Source of the DNA: Candidatus Thermoplasmatota archaeon
GTDB taxonomy: Archaea; Thermoplasmatota; Thermoplasmata; RBG-16-68-12; JAGMCJ01
DNA length: 58,201 bases
Assembly (NCBI GenBank): GCA_022848865.1
Contig: JAJISE010000007.1
Location: 1 to 58,201, forward strand
Direction: 5' to 3'
Within the stretch, counting starts at the first letter, position 1; each line of letters starts with the position of its first letter. Below the pieces are notes generated by a model, which was given only the letters and a program-made list of their open reading frames with translations, had not been told where the DNA came from and ran no database searches. Of this stretch, positions 41,946-55,731 are shown one piece after another. The translations under genes and the position numbers were made by a program.

Positions 41946-44900
41946 CTAATTCAGTTGGGTAGCCTTGCCGCGCACTAGCCAGAGATTGGCCGTCTCCCCT
42001 TTTTGGACCGCATCCCCGAAGAAGCTCGATGGCAAACCTTCTATGCATATTCCGAAATCCACTCTCCAGGACCCCGAGCCCATCCCCAGCAACAAGGCCA
42101 ACGCAGCGACGTTCATGCGGATGGAGATGACGAAGAGCACCTCCGTCCCGAATTCGTGATTGGCGCTCATCATCTTGACCAGTCGCGGAGTTCCTATCGA
42201 GAGCAGGACCTCGAAGCCCAGGTACGTATTGGCGGCAAGAACGTCCTGCAGATTCCGCTCGACGCTTACTGAAGGCGGGCTTCCAAACCCCGAAATGAGC
42301 CCCCTCAATTTGGCTGACAGCCAGAGGAAGCTCTCGCGCAGGACCTCTTTCCCGATGATGAACGCGAGCCTGACTCCGATACCAGCTGTCCCGCCAACCT
42401 TGACCTGACCCTCGAAGTAGAGGACAACCTCTATGACCCTCTCTATGTTGCTCTCGATTGCCTCGACCAACTCGCTCATCGTGTTGGAGATTCCAAGTTC
42501 GGCGAATCTGGCGGCAGAGTCGATCGAGATCTCCTCCCCGAGGGTCTCTGCCCAGGCCGACTCGAAGGACCGGGAGACGATGCCGACTAGGTCGAGTTCC
42601 ACGAGCTCCTCTCTGAGCTTGATGAGCATTCCCAGCTCGATGTCAAGCGTTCCCACGGGAGTGGGAATCGAGGGAATCTCGACCGCGTATCTCTTCTCGT
42701 GAAATCTCTCGATGTGCGGCACCTCGAACTCAATCTGCCATTCTTCCCCCCATTCCGCAACAGCATGGAAGAAGGATCCCTCAAGGACCATCGCCGGATC
42801 GAATGTTCCATTGAAAACCAGATATCCATATGAGATCTCGAGGTTGACCGTGACGTCGTATTCGGAGGTCACCTTGTTCTTCTGATCCTGTGTCAGGTTC
42901 ATATCATCCAGTTTGCTTAGCACAACTACGGTCCTCAGACTTCCGGCTTCGAAGACCCCCGCCAGAATCGTGCCGCTACCCTGGTTGAGGCCAATCTCGA
43001 GTTCCCCTCCCAAGACGGACATCTGAAACGTTGTTGCTCCGAACGCGGATATGACTTCCTCGATCATGCCACCGATTAGACCTGCAACGCTCGAGATTGA
43101 GGACCTCAGCAGCTCAGTCGTGGTCTCTATGACGTCGTTTATGCCCTTCAGCACGTCCCGGGCGTACGACAGAAGCGTTCCGATGAGCTCCTTCACGAGG
43201 GATACGAGCCACGAAATCGCATCCAGGATCCAATCGAGAACCTTGAGGAGACAGTCCCAAACATCCTCGAGGAACTTGCAGAAGGTCTCCCATATGTCCT
43301 CAAGGAAAGTATTGCTCGAATCGTATGCAACGTCCGCTAGCGGCCATCCTGATCTTGCGCTTATCGATATCTCGAACTCCAGGGGGATGCTTGTCCCGAT
43401 TCTGTCCTTCTGGCTCGTGATGCTGTTCGATGCCCAGTCTGTGGTGACGAGGACGTCGGTGAGCGCTCTGACCCGTATCCTCCAAGTTGACACGTACGGA
43501 GCGAAGGAGCTGCGGGTGACATCCGTATAGTGAACGTTTCTTCCTGACCCAGGTCGAGAATCCAGGGGGCTGTCCACGGAAATGCACAAGGCCCCAACAC
43601 GGAGCTCTTCGGCATCGCACGCCGCCCGCCAGTTCTCCCCAGACAGGTATGACGGTTTCTGGGTGACCTCTGTCCTGAAACTCCTTCTTGGTGCTTCCGC
43701 GTGGTTTGCGTCTCCACGCCAGAACCGGAATGTCTCGTTCGTTATCGAAACGAGAAAACGGATGTTCTCGACATCTTCCGCTTCGACGGTGGATTCCACG
43801 AGCTGAGCGACGTTGTCCGAGGCTTCTGCCAGTATGCCCGACGACGAAACCACGAAATCCCTCAGCCTCGAGTACAGACCCCCGTCTTCTGACGGCGTGT
43901 CCATCGAAGTTGCCTTCCAACTCATCTCCTCCAGATTCAAGATCGTCTGGTTGATAAGCAGTCCATGTGCCTCTCTGCCAAGCCCTCTCTCCAGAACGGA
44001 CAACTCCACGATCTCGGCGAGTTGCCCCCTCTCCTCGACGGTCAGGCTCTCGTATTCCGTCTGCCTCTCGACCCGTCGGATCATCTGCTCGAGAATCGTC
44101 TCGTGTGCGAGGGCTTTGCCTTCATCACCAACCAGTGAGCCGACCTCATCCACGATTCGTGAGATCACGTTCGCAGTTAGGTTGGCCTGGGCATCCCACA
44201 GTTCGCTTATGATTTCAACTACCAAGGTCTCGTTGTTCTGTATCTGGACGAGCAAGCTGGAGGTCTTCTCCCTTACCGCCTCGCTAAGGTTCTGCAATGC
44301 CGAGACGTTGTCAGTTGGCACAATGCCGTCCATCGAGACTGCGGAGAAGGGACCCGCCGCTTCGGCCATCTCGCCAACCCTCCCTGCCATCTCCTTCACG
44401 AGGTCCCGTTGCGTCTTGTACACGACCCTCACGTCGCTGTCATAGACCAGATGATAGCAGCTCCTCCAGAAGCCATCGAAGCCCCCCGCCACGTCCACGA
44501 CTTCAAATGGTATGTATGCAGCGAATCCCGGTATGGTGAAGTTGACGACACCGCTCGTCTCCGTTGTGATCTGGAACTCCGAGCCCGGGGCCGGGAACAC
44601 AACGGGATTGGATATCAGAGTGCTGGCTTTCGTCTCGCGGGCCATGTTTTTGAACCATGATCTGGTCAACCAGGCCTCCCTGCTTTCGCCCGAAATCCAG
44701 AAGAGAAAATCCTGTATGGAGTTGGCCAGCACTTGGGCTGCTTGCAGGGAGATATCCGCAACTGGAGTGAGCCCGAAGTAGTCGAAGTATTTCAGCGTCA
44801 TCCGGTCGATCATGGCGTAGATCGCCTGCGAGACGATTGTGCCGATTGACACGTTCGCCCTTCCCTGTCCCGTATGAAGGAGGAATAGGTCCGATGGGTC

Positions 44901-45794
44901 CAAGCTTCCCGCTCCAACCCATGTTTCCAGGAGGTTAGCTAGGCTCGTGTTCTTACCCTCGCCACTATTGACGAGATCGAACGCTTCTATGGCATCCTCG
45001 TCAACCGATCTGAATAGAGCGAGCTGCTCGAGGACCAAGGCCAGATTCAGCGCCCTCTCCACGTCCTGAATTCCAATTATCTCGCCGGTTGAAGGGGCAT
45101 CCTGTCGTGAGGAACCCCATCCTTGGAGCACCCTCACCTGAGCCAGCGTCGACAGCATATACTCCGTGATCCTCGCGATGTCCCCGAACTCGGACTGTGC
45201 GGCGGAAGCAAGGCTGTCCATCTTGCCCTTCAGAAACGGGACGAACGAGTCCAAGTCCTGAGAGAACCCATGCTTGTTTCTCGTGGCAATCCCGTCCTTG
45301 TTCATGACGTACGTGACGTGCCCCGCCACCGAGAACGTCACAGTTCTCCATACCTCCATCCAGTAACCTGAGCGGTCCGTCTCGAGTTCCTCGAACGTCA
45401 GGTTCCCGAAAGTCTCGTTCTCGACACTGGCCTCCTTCCCGAAGTCCTGCAGAATCCAGTTCTCGAGGATGATTGAGCTGCTGTGATCGCGGATATCGAA
45501 GTGGAAACCTTCGACGTCTCGCGGGAATGACCCATTGAGATACGAATCCATCATGTCCTCGTACAGGTGAGCGATCCTCGAGCGGTTTCCGCCACCCAGT
45601 TGGACCGCCCTGGTTCCCATCCAGTAGGCCTCGGTCTCAACCTCCCTGTGGACGAGGACAGAGACTTCCCTTCCCTCTTGGATGACATCCTCCGTCACCC
45701 TGTCCTTCACGTGCTGGAACTGAAGTCCGGAGATGTATGCCATGCTGAGCATCGACGTCAGAAGAATCAACACACCCAGAAAGGCAAAGGGCAC
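41946..45794 (-). CDS. Large membrane-anchored extracytoplasmic protein, family unknown
   Basis: 1282 residues from GTG 45794. An N-terminal hydrophobic segment (VPFAFLGVLILLTSMLSMAY) is the only clear membrane span; the rest is probably outside, with many NxS/T sites. The region near residues 820-915 is Trp- and Leu-rich and strongly amphipathic (EDVWDCLLKVLDWILDAISW), and no C-terminal span follows. The frame is open upstream of the GTG and encodes RIRLDNRAR, a basic lead that fits this kind of anchor; an ATA at 45816-45818 follows a GGAGGG site, so a non-standard start is possible. I do not recognise a family. The tail (SGSWRVDFGICIEGLPSSFF) has no sorting motif. Confidence 0.7.
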   Translation of the reverse strand: MPFAFLGVLILLTSMLSMAYISGLQFQHVKDRVTEDVIQEGREVSVLVHREVETEAYWMGTRAVQLGGGNRSRIAHLYEDMMDSYLNGSFPRDVEGFHFDIRDHSSSIILENWILQDFGKEASVENETFGNLTFEELETDRSGYWMEVWRTVTFSVAGHVTYVMNKDGIATRNKHGFSQDLDSFVPFLKGKMDSLASAAQSEFGDIARITEYMLSTLAQVRVLQGWGSSRQDAPSTGEIIGIQDVERALNLALVLEQLALFRSVDEDAIEAFDLVNSGEGKNTSLANLLETWVGAGSLDPSDLFLLHTGQGRANVSIGTIVSQAIYAMIDRMTLKYFDYFGLTPVADISLQAAQVLANSIQDFLFWISGESREAWLTRSWFKNMARETKASTLISNPVVFPAPGSEFQITTETSGVVNFTIPGFAAYIPFEVVDVAGGFDGFWRSCYHLVYDSDVRVVYKTQRDLVKEMAGRVGEMAEAAGPFSAVSMDGIVPTDNVSALQNLSEAVREKTSSLLVQIQNNETLVVEIISELWDAQANLTANVISRIVDEVGSLVGDEGKALAHETILEQMIRRVERQTEYESLTVEERGQLAEIVELSVLERGLGREAHGLLINQTILNLEEMSWKATSMDTPSEDGGLYSRLRDFVVSSSGILAEASDNVAQLVESTVEAEDVENIRFLVSITNETFRFWRGDANHAEAPRRSFRTEVTQKPSYLSGENWRAACDAEELRVGALCISVDSPLDSRPGSGRNVHYTDVTRSSFAPYVSTWRIRVRALTDVLVTTDWASNSITSQKDRIGTSIPLEFEISISARSGWPLADVAYDSSNTFLEDIWETFCKFLEDVWDCLLKVLDWILDAISWLVSLVKELIGTLLSYARDVLKGINDVIETTTELLRSSISSVAGLIGGMIEEVISAFGATTFQMSVLGGELEIGLNQGSGTILAGVFEAGSLRTVVVLSKLDDMNLTQDQKNKVTSEYDVTVNLEISYGYLVFNGTFDPAMVLEGSFFHAVAEWGEEWQIEFEVPHIERFHEKRYAVEIPSIPTPVGTLDIELGMLIKLREELVELDLVGIVSRSFESAWAETLGEEISIDSAARFAELGISNTMSELVEAIESNIERVIEVVLYFEGQVKVGGTAGIGVRLAFIIGKEVLRESFLWLSAKLRGLISGFGSPPSVSVERNLQDVLAANTYLGFEVLLSIGTPRLVKMMSANHEFGTEVLFVISIRMNVAALALLLGMGSGSWRVDFGICIEGLPSSFFGDAVQKGETANLWLVRGKATQLN

Positions 45795-45913
45795 CCTCGC
45801 TCTATTGTCTAGTCTTATTCGACATCCCTCCGATTGGAGAACGCCCGGTCGCTATAAGTCGATTCCCAGTATTAGCAATCCGGAAAATCTGAATGGCAGC
45901 GGAAGAAAGAACC

Positions 45914-46177
45914 CTAGAGTCTCGTCAATGCGACCGTTTCGATGCTTTGCACGCCCTCGATTGCTGCCAGCTCGCTCTCCAACCTCTCTCCGAGCCCTTC
46001 TACCTCCTCCACGATTGCAGTTACCTCGAGGGCGTTCAGTCCGAAGGCGATTGGCTTCACCTCAGATGAATGGAATCTCCGCTCCCCCAGGACTTCCATC
46101 GCTTTGTCCTGGACACCTTTCAGATCCACTTCCAACCCGCTTGGCATGAGTCTGTACGTAATGGCAACTTCTCCCAT
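45914..46177 (-). CDS. ef1b: Elongation factor 1-beta (aEF1B)
   Basis: The guanine nucleotide exchange factor for aEF1A. 87 residues, the usual archaeal size: MGEVAITYRLMPSG, IAFGLNALEVTAIVEE and the C-terminal EGVQSIETVALTRL, where the last beta strand contacts EF1A. It lies 9 bases after the small zinc-finger gene, a pairing seen in many archaea. Confidence 0.92.
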   Translation of the reverse strand: MGEVAITYRLMPSGLEVDLKGVQDKAMEVLGERRFHSSEVKPIAFGLNALEVTAIVEEVEGLGERLESELAAIEGVQSIETVALTRL

Positions 46178-46186
46178 GTCAAACCC

Positions 46187-46351
46187 CTAAGGCCCCTCGA
46201 AACCGCAGGCTTCGCATCTATACGGGACACTCTGGTCTCTGCATTGAGCGCATCGACCTATGGTCCCCTCTCCGCAGACGGGACACTTGAAGACCGCGGC
46301 TCCCTTTCTCTTCATCACGACACCGCATGACGAACATCGGTTCTCTGGCAT
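46187..46351 (-). CDS. Small two-ribbon zinc-finger protein
   Basis: 54 residues from ATG 46351 (MPENRCSSCGVVM), placed behind a GGTGA site. Four CxxC pairs (CSSC, CPVC, CAQC, CEAC) form two zinc ribbons. Archaeal homologues, for example the HVO_2753 type, precede aEF1B and are thought to bind RNA or ribosomes. The adjacent ATG 46354 is an alternative start. Operon with aEF1B. Confidence 0.8.
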   Translation of the reverse strand: MPENRCSSCGVVMKRKGAAVFKCPVCGEGTIGRCAQCRDQSVPYRCEACGFEGP

Positions 46352-46636
46352 CATTTCACCTTGGCGATTTCCGAGGATTGCGGGGGACATATGAGACGTC
46401 AGACTTAAATGTGCCCTTTCCGATGTGTTGGAGAATGAAACTTGTTTGAAGGCGAAGAAAGGGGATATTAATAGTTATCATTCAAACACAATTTTTTCCA
46501 CTGACAAATATATTTCCTTCGACATTTAAAGAGGATCGGCGGCCCGGAACACACGACGGCACCAAAATCAGCGCAAGCTTTTAATATAAGGATGGTAATC
46601 TCGCATGGAATCATGCCGAGACCTCAGATGAGCCCT
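46352..46636. promoter_or_regulatory. Divergent promoter region; TATA of tRNA-Lys
   Basis: No gene is seen in this gap. On the minus strand ATTTAAGTC (about 46404-46412) can serve the zinc-finger/aEF1B pair. On the plus strand TTAATATA (46581-46588) lies about 50 bases before tRNA-Lys, implying a leader of about 27 bases. Two further A/T-rich elements (ggatattaatag at 46464; aaatatatttcc at 46505) and an 8-base inverted repeat TGTTTGAA/TTCAAACA (46443-46450, 46481-46488) are present. Confidence 0.55.
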
Positions 46637-46657
46637 GGGCCCGTAGCTCAGCTAGGT

Positions 46658-46690
46658 CGGACGCATATGACCGTCATCACGTCCCTAGAA
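46658..46690 (+). other. tRNA-Lys intron 1 (D loop, 33 nt)
   Basis: Exon CTAG (46652-46655) pairs with intron CTAG (46685-46688). The bulges are GTC (46656-46658) and AAA (46689-46691), and the intron helix is GGACG/CGTCC. Cutting between the second and third base of each bulge gives exactly the cloverleaf junction. A D-loop intron is non-canonical. Confidence 0.85.
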
Positions 46691-46707
46691 AGAGCATCTG
46701 GCTTTTA

Positions 46708-46759
46708 GTTGACCCGTTTCGGAAAGCCAGCATAATCCATCAGAGACGGTCGAAAAGAC
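46708..46759 (+). other. tRNA-Lys intron 2 (anticodon loop 37/38, 52 nt)
   Basis: Exon CTTT (46702-46705) pairs with intron AAAG (46754-46757). The bulges are TAG and ACA, and the intron helix is TTGACC/GGTCGA. This is the common archaeal intron site. Confidence 0.88.
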
Positions 46760-46781
46760 ACCAGGTGGTCCGGGGTTCGAA

Positions 46782-46809
46782 AAAGCCTTCATCCCGAGGG
46801 CTTCGAAAA
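46782..46809 (+). other. tRNA-Lys intron 3 (T loop, 28 nt)
   Basis: Exon TTCG (46776-46779) pairs with intron CGAA (46804-46807). The bulges are AAA (46780-46782) and AAT (46808-46810), and the intron helix is AAGCC/GGCTT. The excision restores TTCGAAT. A T-loop intron is non-canonical. Confidence 0.87.
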
Positions 46810-46881
46810 TCCCCGCGGGCCCGTCTGAGGGGGCTCGGCGGCATCTACGCGTATGGTAGAGAAAGACTGGGGTGGACGAGG

Positions 46882-47133
46882 TTGAAGTTCAATGTTATGG
46901 AGCACAGGTTGGTACCCGAGCATCATCTGCTTTCCGAGAAGGATGAAGGAACGATCCTTGAGGGCCTCAAGGTTCACAAAGATCAGCTCCCAAAGATACG
47001 TAGAAACGACCCGTGTGTACAGCTCCTTGAAAGGAAACACGGACCGATCGAGGAGGGTCGTGTCATCAGGATAGTGAGGTTAAGCGAGACATCTGGAGTC
47101 TCGGTGGCGTACAGACTCGTAGTCGGAAGGTGA
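46882..47133 (+). CDS. rpoH: RNA polymerase subunit H (Rpb5 C-terminal homologue)
   Basis: 83 residues from TTG 46882 ([18 protein letters not shown]), the typical archaeal RpoH start and size. ATG 46897 is an alternative, and longer upstream frames run into tRNA-Lys. The conserved [10 protein letters not shown] and [17 protein letters not shown]-x-SVAYRLV segments are present. RpoH sits at the lower jaw of RNA polymerase near incoming DNA. First gene of the polymerase operon; no clear TATA lies between it and tRNA-Lys. Confidence 0.9.
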   Translation: MKFNVMEHRLVPEHHLLSEKDEGTILEGLKVHKDQLPKIRRNDPCVQLLERKHGPIEEGRVIRIVRLSETSGVSVAYRLVVGR

Positions 47134-47137
47134 TTTA

Positions 47138-50100
47138 GTGCGAGAGTTGGTAGGAGCTTTCTTCAGAGAGCGGAGTATCGTCAACCACCATATAGCTAGC
47201 TTCAATGACTTCCTCCCCACGCTTGATAATCCGAACAGCAGGATGCAGCAGATTGTCGACAATCTGCGGACCTCTGTGGATGACGAGCGGAGAGGGATAG
47301 TGAAGCTTGACGAGGACAGAACGGACGGAGACGTTATCGAAATCCGGATCGGAAGGCCAAGAGACGAGAAGGCAAGGATACTCTCAGATGCCAAGTCCAC
47401 AATCGAGATCGATACTCCGATAGTCAGAGAGGCGAACGGGGCGACGGACGAGCTTACTCCGATGGAAGCCAGACTGAGGAACCTGAACTATCAGGCCCCT
47501 ATCCACCTTTGGTTCACAAAGATTATAAACGACATCGAGCAGGAACCCGAGCGGGTGCCCATCGGCAACCTCCCCATCATGGCGAAGTCAAAGAAATGTC
47601 ACCTCCACAAGGAGAACCTGGAAGTGGACGGGGAGCTCACGCAGGAGGAGTACCTGGACCGGCTCACCGAATTGAAAGAGGACCCACATGACCCGGGCGG
47701 CTACTTCATCATTGGTGGGACAGAAAGGGTTCTGATCTCGCTCGAGGACCTGGCGCCGAATCGGGTGCTCGTTGAAACGAGTGAACGGTACGGCAGGAAG
47801 GCCGAAGTCGCAAAGGTATTCTCCCAGAAGGAAGGATACCGGGCACTCACGCTGATGGAGAAGAAGAAGGACGGGATGCTCGTCGTAGCCGTCCCCACAG
47901 CGTCGGGACACATCCCGCTCATGATCCTGCTGAAGGCCCTCGGGATGGATACTGACGGAGAGATATTCTCAGCGATAGTCTCCGAAAAGGAGATGGACAA
48001 TGTCATCTACGCGAACATCGAGGAATGCCAGAACAAGAAGCTCTATCCTCCGAACGGAATATTCACGAAGGAAGACGCGCTCCTGTGGCTCGAGAAGAAA
48101 TTCGCGACGGGACAGGCGAAGGAGTACCGAGAGAAGAAGGTCTCGAGCATACTGGACCGTTCGCTGCTCCCGCATCTCGGTGACAGCTCGGACGACAGGT
48201 TGAAGAAGGCCATATTCCTCGGAAGGATAGCGAGGACGGTTCTTGAGCTGTCCCTTGGCAAGAGGCTGGAGGACGACAAGGACCACTACGCTAACAAGAG
48301 GTTGAAACTGGCTGGCGATCTCATGGAGGACCTCTTCCGAGTCGCATTTGCCAACCTCATGAAGGATTTGAAGTATCAGCTCGAGAGGAGCTATTCACGG
48401 AGGAAGGAGCTGAAGATATCCTCTGCCATCAGGCCCGATCTTCTCACGCAGAGGCTTCTCCATGCACTCGCAACTGGAAACTGGGTTGGCGGAAGGGCGG
48501 GCGTGTCACAGCTTCTCGATAGGACATCCAACATGAGTGCGATGTCTCATTTGAGGAGGGTCACCTCACCGCTCACACGCAGCCAGCCCCACTTCGAAGC
48601 CCGTGACCTGCATCCAACACAATGGGGGCGGCTTTGCCCGAATGAGACGCCGGAAGGCCAGAACTGCGGTCTCGTGAAGAACTGCGCGCTCATCGTCGAC
48701 GTGTCGGAGGGCTTCTCCGAAGATGAAGTCAAGCTGCTTCTGGCCGACCTCGGAACGAAGCAGATCAAAGGTCAGCGAACGACGATGACCAGGGTCTACG
48801 TGAACGGTGACCTGGTGGGTCTGCACGATGACCCTGTGCGGCTGATCGAGGGCGTCCGGGAAAGGAGACGGAACGGTCTTCTGTCCACTGAGGTGAACGC
48901 CCGCTTCGATGCGAACATGAACGAGATAGTAATCAACTGCGATGAGGGAAGGGTGAGGCGTCCGTTGCTCGTGGTCAAGGACGGCAGGCCCGTTCTGACG
49001 AAGGCCCATATCGACGACATCCGTGCAGGCAAGCGAAACGCGACAGACCTTCCCCAGGACGGCATGCTGGATTGGATCGACGCTGAGGAGGAAGAGGATA
49101 CGTACGTCGCAGTGTACGCCTACGACACGCCGTCGCGCTGTGAGCACTGCAACAGACCACTCTCGAGGAACGACGTTGAGTGGACCAATATGGGTGAGCC
49201 CGATGATTTCGCCAGGCTCACGTGCGTTCACTGCAACAAGTCCTTCGATGTGCCCTCCCTTCTGACGAAGGAGCACACGCACTTGGAAGTCGACCCGCTT
49301 GTCATCCTCGGCGTTGCGAGCGGGCTGGTTCCATATCCCGAGCACAACTCCACTCCCAGAGTGACAATGGGATCGGGGATGGCCAAGCAGTCGCTCGGCC
49401 TTCCTGCTGCGAACTACAGGATCAGGCCTGACACGAGAGGTCATCTGCTTCACTACCCCCAGGCCGCGATTGTCGAGACCAAGGGGATGGAGTACGTCAA
49501 GTTCAAGGAAAGACCCGCTGGTCAGAATCTCGTGGTCGCGGTGATGTCCCACTACGGGTACAATATCCATGACGCAATCGTGATGAACAAGGCCAGCATC
49601 GAGAGGGGCCTGGGCAGGTCCACCTTTCTGCGAACGTACAAGGCGGAAGAGAGGAGGTATCCAGGCGGTCAGGAGGACCACTTCGAGATACCCTCTCCTG
49701 ACGTGAGGGGAGCCAGAGCTGACACGTCCTACAGCAGCCTGACCCCCGATGACGGGTTGATAACTCCAGAGGTCGCAGTGGATGGAGGGGACGTCCTGAT
49801 CGGAAAGACCTCACCTCCCAGGTTCCTTGAGGAGGACACGGATTTCCTGACGCCTCAGAAGAGGAGAGAGACGAGCATCACGGTCCGGCATGGCGAGAGT
49901 GGTTGGGTTGACAGCGTCATGCTGACAGAGTCCGAGAACGGAAGCAAACTCGCCAAGGTTAAGGTCAGAGACCTCAGGGTTCCCGAGCTTGGTGACAAGT
50001 TCGCCTCGAGACACGGTCAGAAGGGCGTGATAGGTCTCATCGCCGCTCAGGAGGACATGCCCTTCAGCGAAGAGGGAGTCGTTCCGGATCTCATAATCAA

Positions 50101-50731
50101 TCCTCACGCGATTCCTTCCCGAATGACCGTCGCCCACGTTCTGGAGACGATTGGCGGGAAGGTTGGCGCGATGCAGGGCCGGATGATCGATGGCACTCCC
50201 TTTAGCGGAGAGAGGGAAGAGGCGTTGCGCACGGCGCTGACGGATGCAGGATTCAAGAACAACGGCAAGGAAGTCATGTACGATGGAAGGACCGGCCAGA
50301 TGATTGAGGCTGAGATCTTCATGGGCGTCATCTACTATCAGAAGTTGCACCATATGGTCTCTGGAAAGCTTCACGTCCGGTCTCGAGGACCCGTCCAGAT
50401 TCTGACGAGACAGCCCACAGAGGGAAGGTCCAGGCAGGGCGGCCTGAGGTTCGGAGAGATGGAGAGAGACTGCCTGATTGGACACGGCGTGGCCATGGTG
50501 ATCAAGGACAGGCTTCTCGACGAGTCTGATGGAACACTTCAATACGTCTGCGGCGAGCCGACTTGCGGTCATTTCGCCATCAAGGACCGCAAGGGGAACC
50601 TGAGCTGTCCCGTGTGTGGCAACAACACAAGGATCCATCCCGTCCAGACATCGTACGCGTTCAAGCTTCTCCTAGACGAGCTTCTCTCATTGAGTGTGGC
50701 AATGCGACTACAGCTCGAGGACCTGAGGTGA
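47138..50731 (+). CDS. rpoB: RNA polymerase subunit B (unsplit, Rpb2/beta homologue)
   Basis: 1197 residues. This one gene carries both B'' and B' halves, which are separate genes in methanogens and haloarchaea but fused in Thermoplasma-like lineages, Thermococcales and others. The hallmark [15 protein letters not shown] near the catalytic centre and zinc sites CEHCNRP...CVHCNK and CGEPTCGHF...CPVCG are intact. GTG 47138 begins [19 protein letters not shown] four bases after rpoH, behind GGAAGGTGAT. Confidence 0.97.
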   Translation: MRELVGAFFRERSIVNHHIASFNDFLPTLDNPNSRMQQIVDNLRTSVDDERRGIVKLDEDRTDGDVIEIRIGRPRDEKARILSDAKSTIEIDTPIVREANGATDELTPMEARLRNLNYQAPIHLWFTKIINDIEQEPERVPIGNLPIMAKSKKCHLHKENLEVDGELTQEEYLDRLTELKEDPHDPGGYFIIGGTERVLISLEDLAPNRVLVETSERYGRKAEVAKVFSQKEGYRALTLMEKKKDGMLVVAVPTASGHIPLMILLKALGMDTDGEIFSAIVSEKEMDNVIYANIEECQNKKLYPPNGIFTKEDALLWLEKKFATGQAKEYREKKVSSILDRSLLPHLGDSSDDRLKKAIFLGRIARTVLELSLGKRLEDDKDHYANKRLKLAGDLMEDLFRVAFANLMKDLKYQLERSYSRRKELKISSAIRPDLLTQRLLHALATGNWVGGRAGVSQLLDRTSNMSAMSHLRRVTSPLTRSQPHFEARDLHPTQWGRLCPNETPEGQNCGLVKNCALIVDVSEGFSEDEVKLLLADLGTKQIKGQRTTMTRVYVNGDLVGLHDDPVRLIEGVRERRRNGLLSTEVNARFDANMNEIVINCDEGRVRRPLLVVKDGRPVLTKAHIDDIRAGKRNATDLPQDGMLDWIDAEEEEDTYVAVYAYDTPSRCEHCNRPLSRNDVEWTNMGEPDDFARLTCVHCNKSFDVPSLLTKEHTHLEVDPLVILGVASGLVPYPEHNSTPRVTMGSGMAKQSLGLPAANYRIRPDTRGHLLHYPQAAIVETKGMEYVKFKERPAGQNLVVAVMSHYGYNIHDAIVMNKASIERGLGRSTFLRTYKAEERRYPGGQEDHFEIPSPDVRGARADTSYSSLTPDDGLITPEVAVDGGDVLIGKTSPPRFLEEDTDFLTPQKRRETSITVRHGESGWVDSVMLTESENGSKLAKVKVRDLRVPELGDKFASRHGQKGVIGLIAAQEDMPFSEEGVVPDLIINPHAIPSRMTVAHVLETIGGKVGAMQGRMIDGTPFSGEREEALRTALTDAGFKNNGKEVMYDGRTGQMIEAEIFMGVIYYQKLHHMVSGKLHVRSRGPVQILTRQPTEGRSRQGGLRFGEMERDCLIGHGVAMVIKDRLLDESDGTLQYVCGEPTCGHFAIKDRKGNLSCPVCGNNTRIHPVQTSYAFKLLLDELLSLSVAMRLQLEDLR

Positions 50732-50735
50732 TCAA

Positions 50736-54967
<4,232 letters not shown>

Positions 54968-54969
54968 CC

Positions 54970-55242
54970 GTGGATGTCGGCAGAGAGATTAGGAAGGCCA
55001 TCGAGACAGGGGCAGTCAGATTCGGTGTGGACCAGACGAAGAAAGCGGTAAGAGACGGCAGCGCGAAGCTCGTCATCCTTTCGAAGAACTGTCCGGACGA
55101 ATTCCTGTTGGATCAATCCCAGACGAGAACGCTCAGATTCGATGGAACGAACGCCGACCTCGGATCAGCCTGTGGAAAGCCGTTTTCTATCTCGGTGCTT
55201 GCCGTCATCGAACCCGGTGACTCTGATATATTGGGTGCCTAG
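54970..55242 (+). CDS. rpl30e: Ribosomal protein L30e (eL30)
   Basis: 90 residues of the L7Ae/L30e RNA-binding fold: REIRKAIETGAVRFGVDQTKK, a conserved NCPDE-type loop, and C-terminal GKPFSISVLAVIEPGDSDIL. It begins at GTG 54970, two bases after rpoA2, and sits in its usual place between rpoA2 and nusA. Confidence 0.92.
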   Translation: MDVGREIRKAIETGAVRFGVDQTKKAVRDGSAKLVILSKNCPDEFLLDQSQTRTLRFDGTNADLGSACGKPFSISVLAVIEPGDSDILGA

Positions 55243-55251
55243 GGTGAACTT

Positions 55252-55677
55252 GTGGAAGGAATCACGTTCGACGAGAACACCATAAGTTATATCGCGTTCT
55301 TCCAGCGCATAACCGGTGCCAGGGTTAAGGATTGCATCGACACGGACGACAAGGTCATCTTCATCGTTGAGCCCGGGTACCTTGGGATGGCGGTCGGAAA
55401 GAAGGGAGAGATCGCCCAGAAGCTCAGGAGGATGATGAAGAAGGACATCCTCATCGTGGAGCACTCTAACGATCCAGGGACGTTCATAGCCAACCTTTTC
55501 CATCAGTTCAAGGTCCAAGGTGTGGAAGTGGAGGACAGGCCAAGAGGCACCCACGCAACGGTCAAGGTGGACCCGTCGTTAAAGGGCAAAGCCATTGGAA
55601 GGGATGGCAGCAACCTCAGACTGGCCAGGCGGATAGTCAGGAGACATCATCCCATAGACAGCATAAGTGTCGACTAG
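55252..55677 (+). CDS. nusA: NusA-like transcription factor (two KH domains)
   Basis: 141 residues from GTG 55252 with two KH domains: VEPGYLGMAVGKKGEIAQKL (first GxxG) and DPSLKGKAIGRDGSNLRLAR (second GxxG). Archaeal NusA lacks the N-terminal polymerase-binding and S1 parts of the bacterial factor. It ends the polymerase operon here; the usual S12-S7-EF2 genes do not follow. Confidence 0.93.
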   Translation: MEGITFDENTISYIAFFQRITGARVKDCIDTDDKVIFIVEPGYLGMAVGKKGEIAQKLRRMMKKDILIVEHSNDPGTFIANLFHQFKVQGVEVEDRPRGTHATVKVDPSLKGKAIGRDGSNLRLARRIVRRHHPIDSISVD

Positions 55678-55731
55678 CGACATACTTATATCCCGATTCC
55701 TCGATACTTTGTGTCAAGAAGGGATGGGAAC

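Larger units (their letters stand above)
46637..46823 (+). tRNA. trnK: tRNA-Lys (anticodon TTT) with three introns
   Basis: Removing three segments leaves a perfect 74-base cloverleaf: acceptor GGGCCCG/CGGGCCC, D arm GCTC-AGCTAGGTA-GAGC, anticodon arm TCTGG-CTTTTAA-CCAGG, variable TGGTC, T arm CGGGG-TTCGAAT-CCCCG, discriminator G. The introns are 46658-46690 (after D-loop position 20), 46708-46759 (canonical 37/38) and 46782-46809 (T loop, 59/60). Each junction fits a bulge-helix-bulge with two 3-base bulges flanking a 4-bp helix, so a splicing endonuclease could remove all three. No CCA is encoded. rpoH starts 58 bases downstream. Confidence 0.93.

Noticed and set aside
46765-46881. Longer N-terminus for rpoH
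   Set aside because: The extra codons overlap tRNA-Lys exon and intron sequence; RpoH alignments start at MKFNV.
47138-50731. Split rpoB (B'' and B')
   Set aside because: A single open frame covers both halves with no internal stop.
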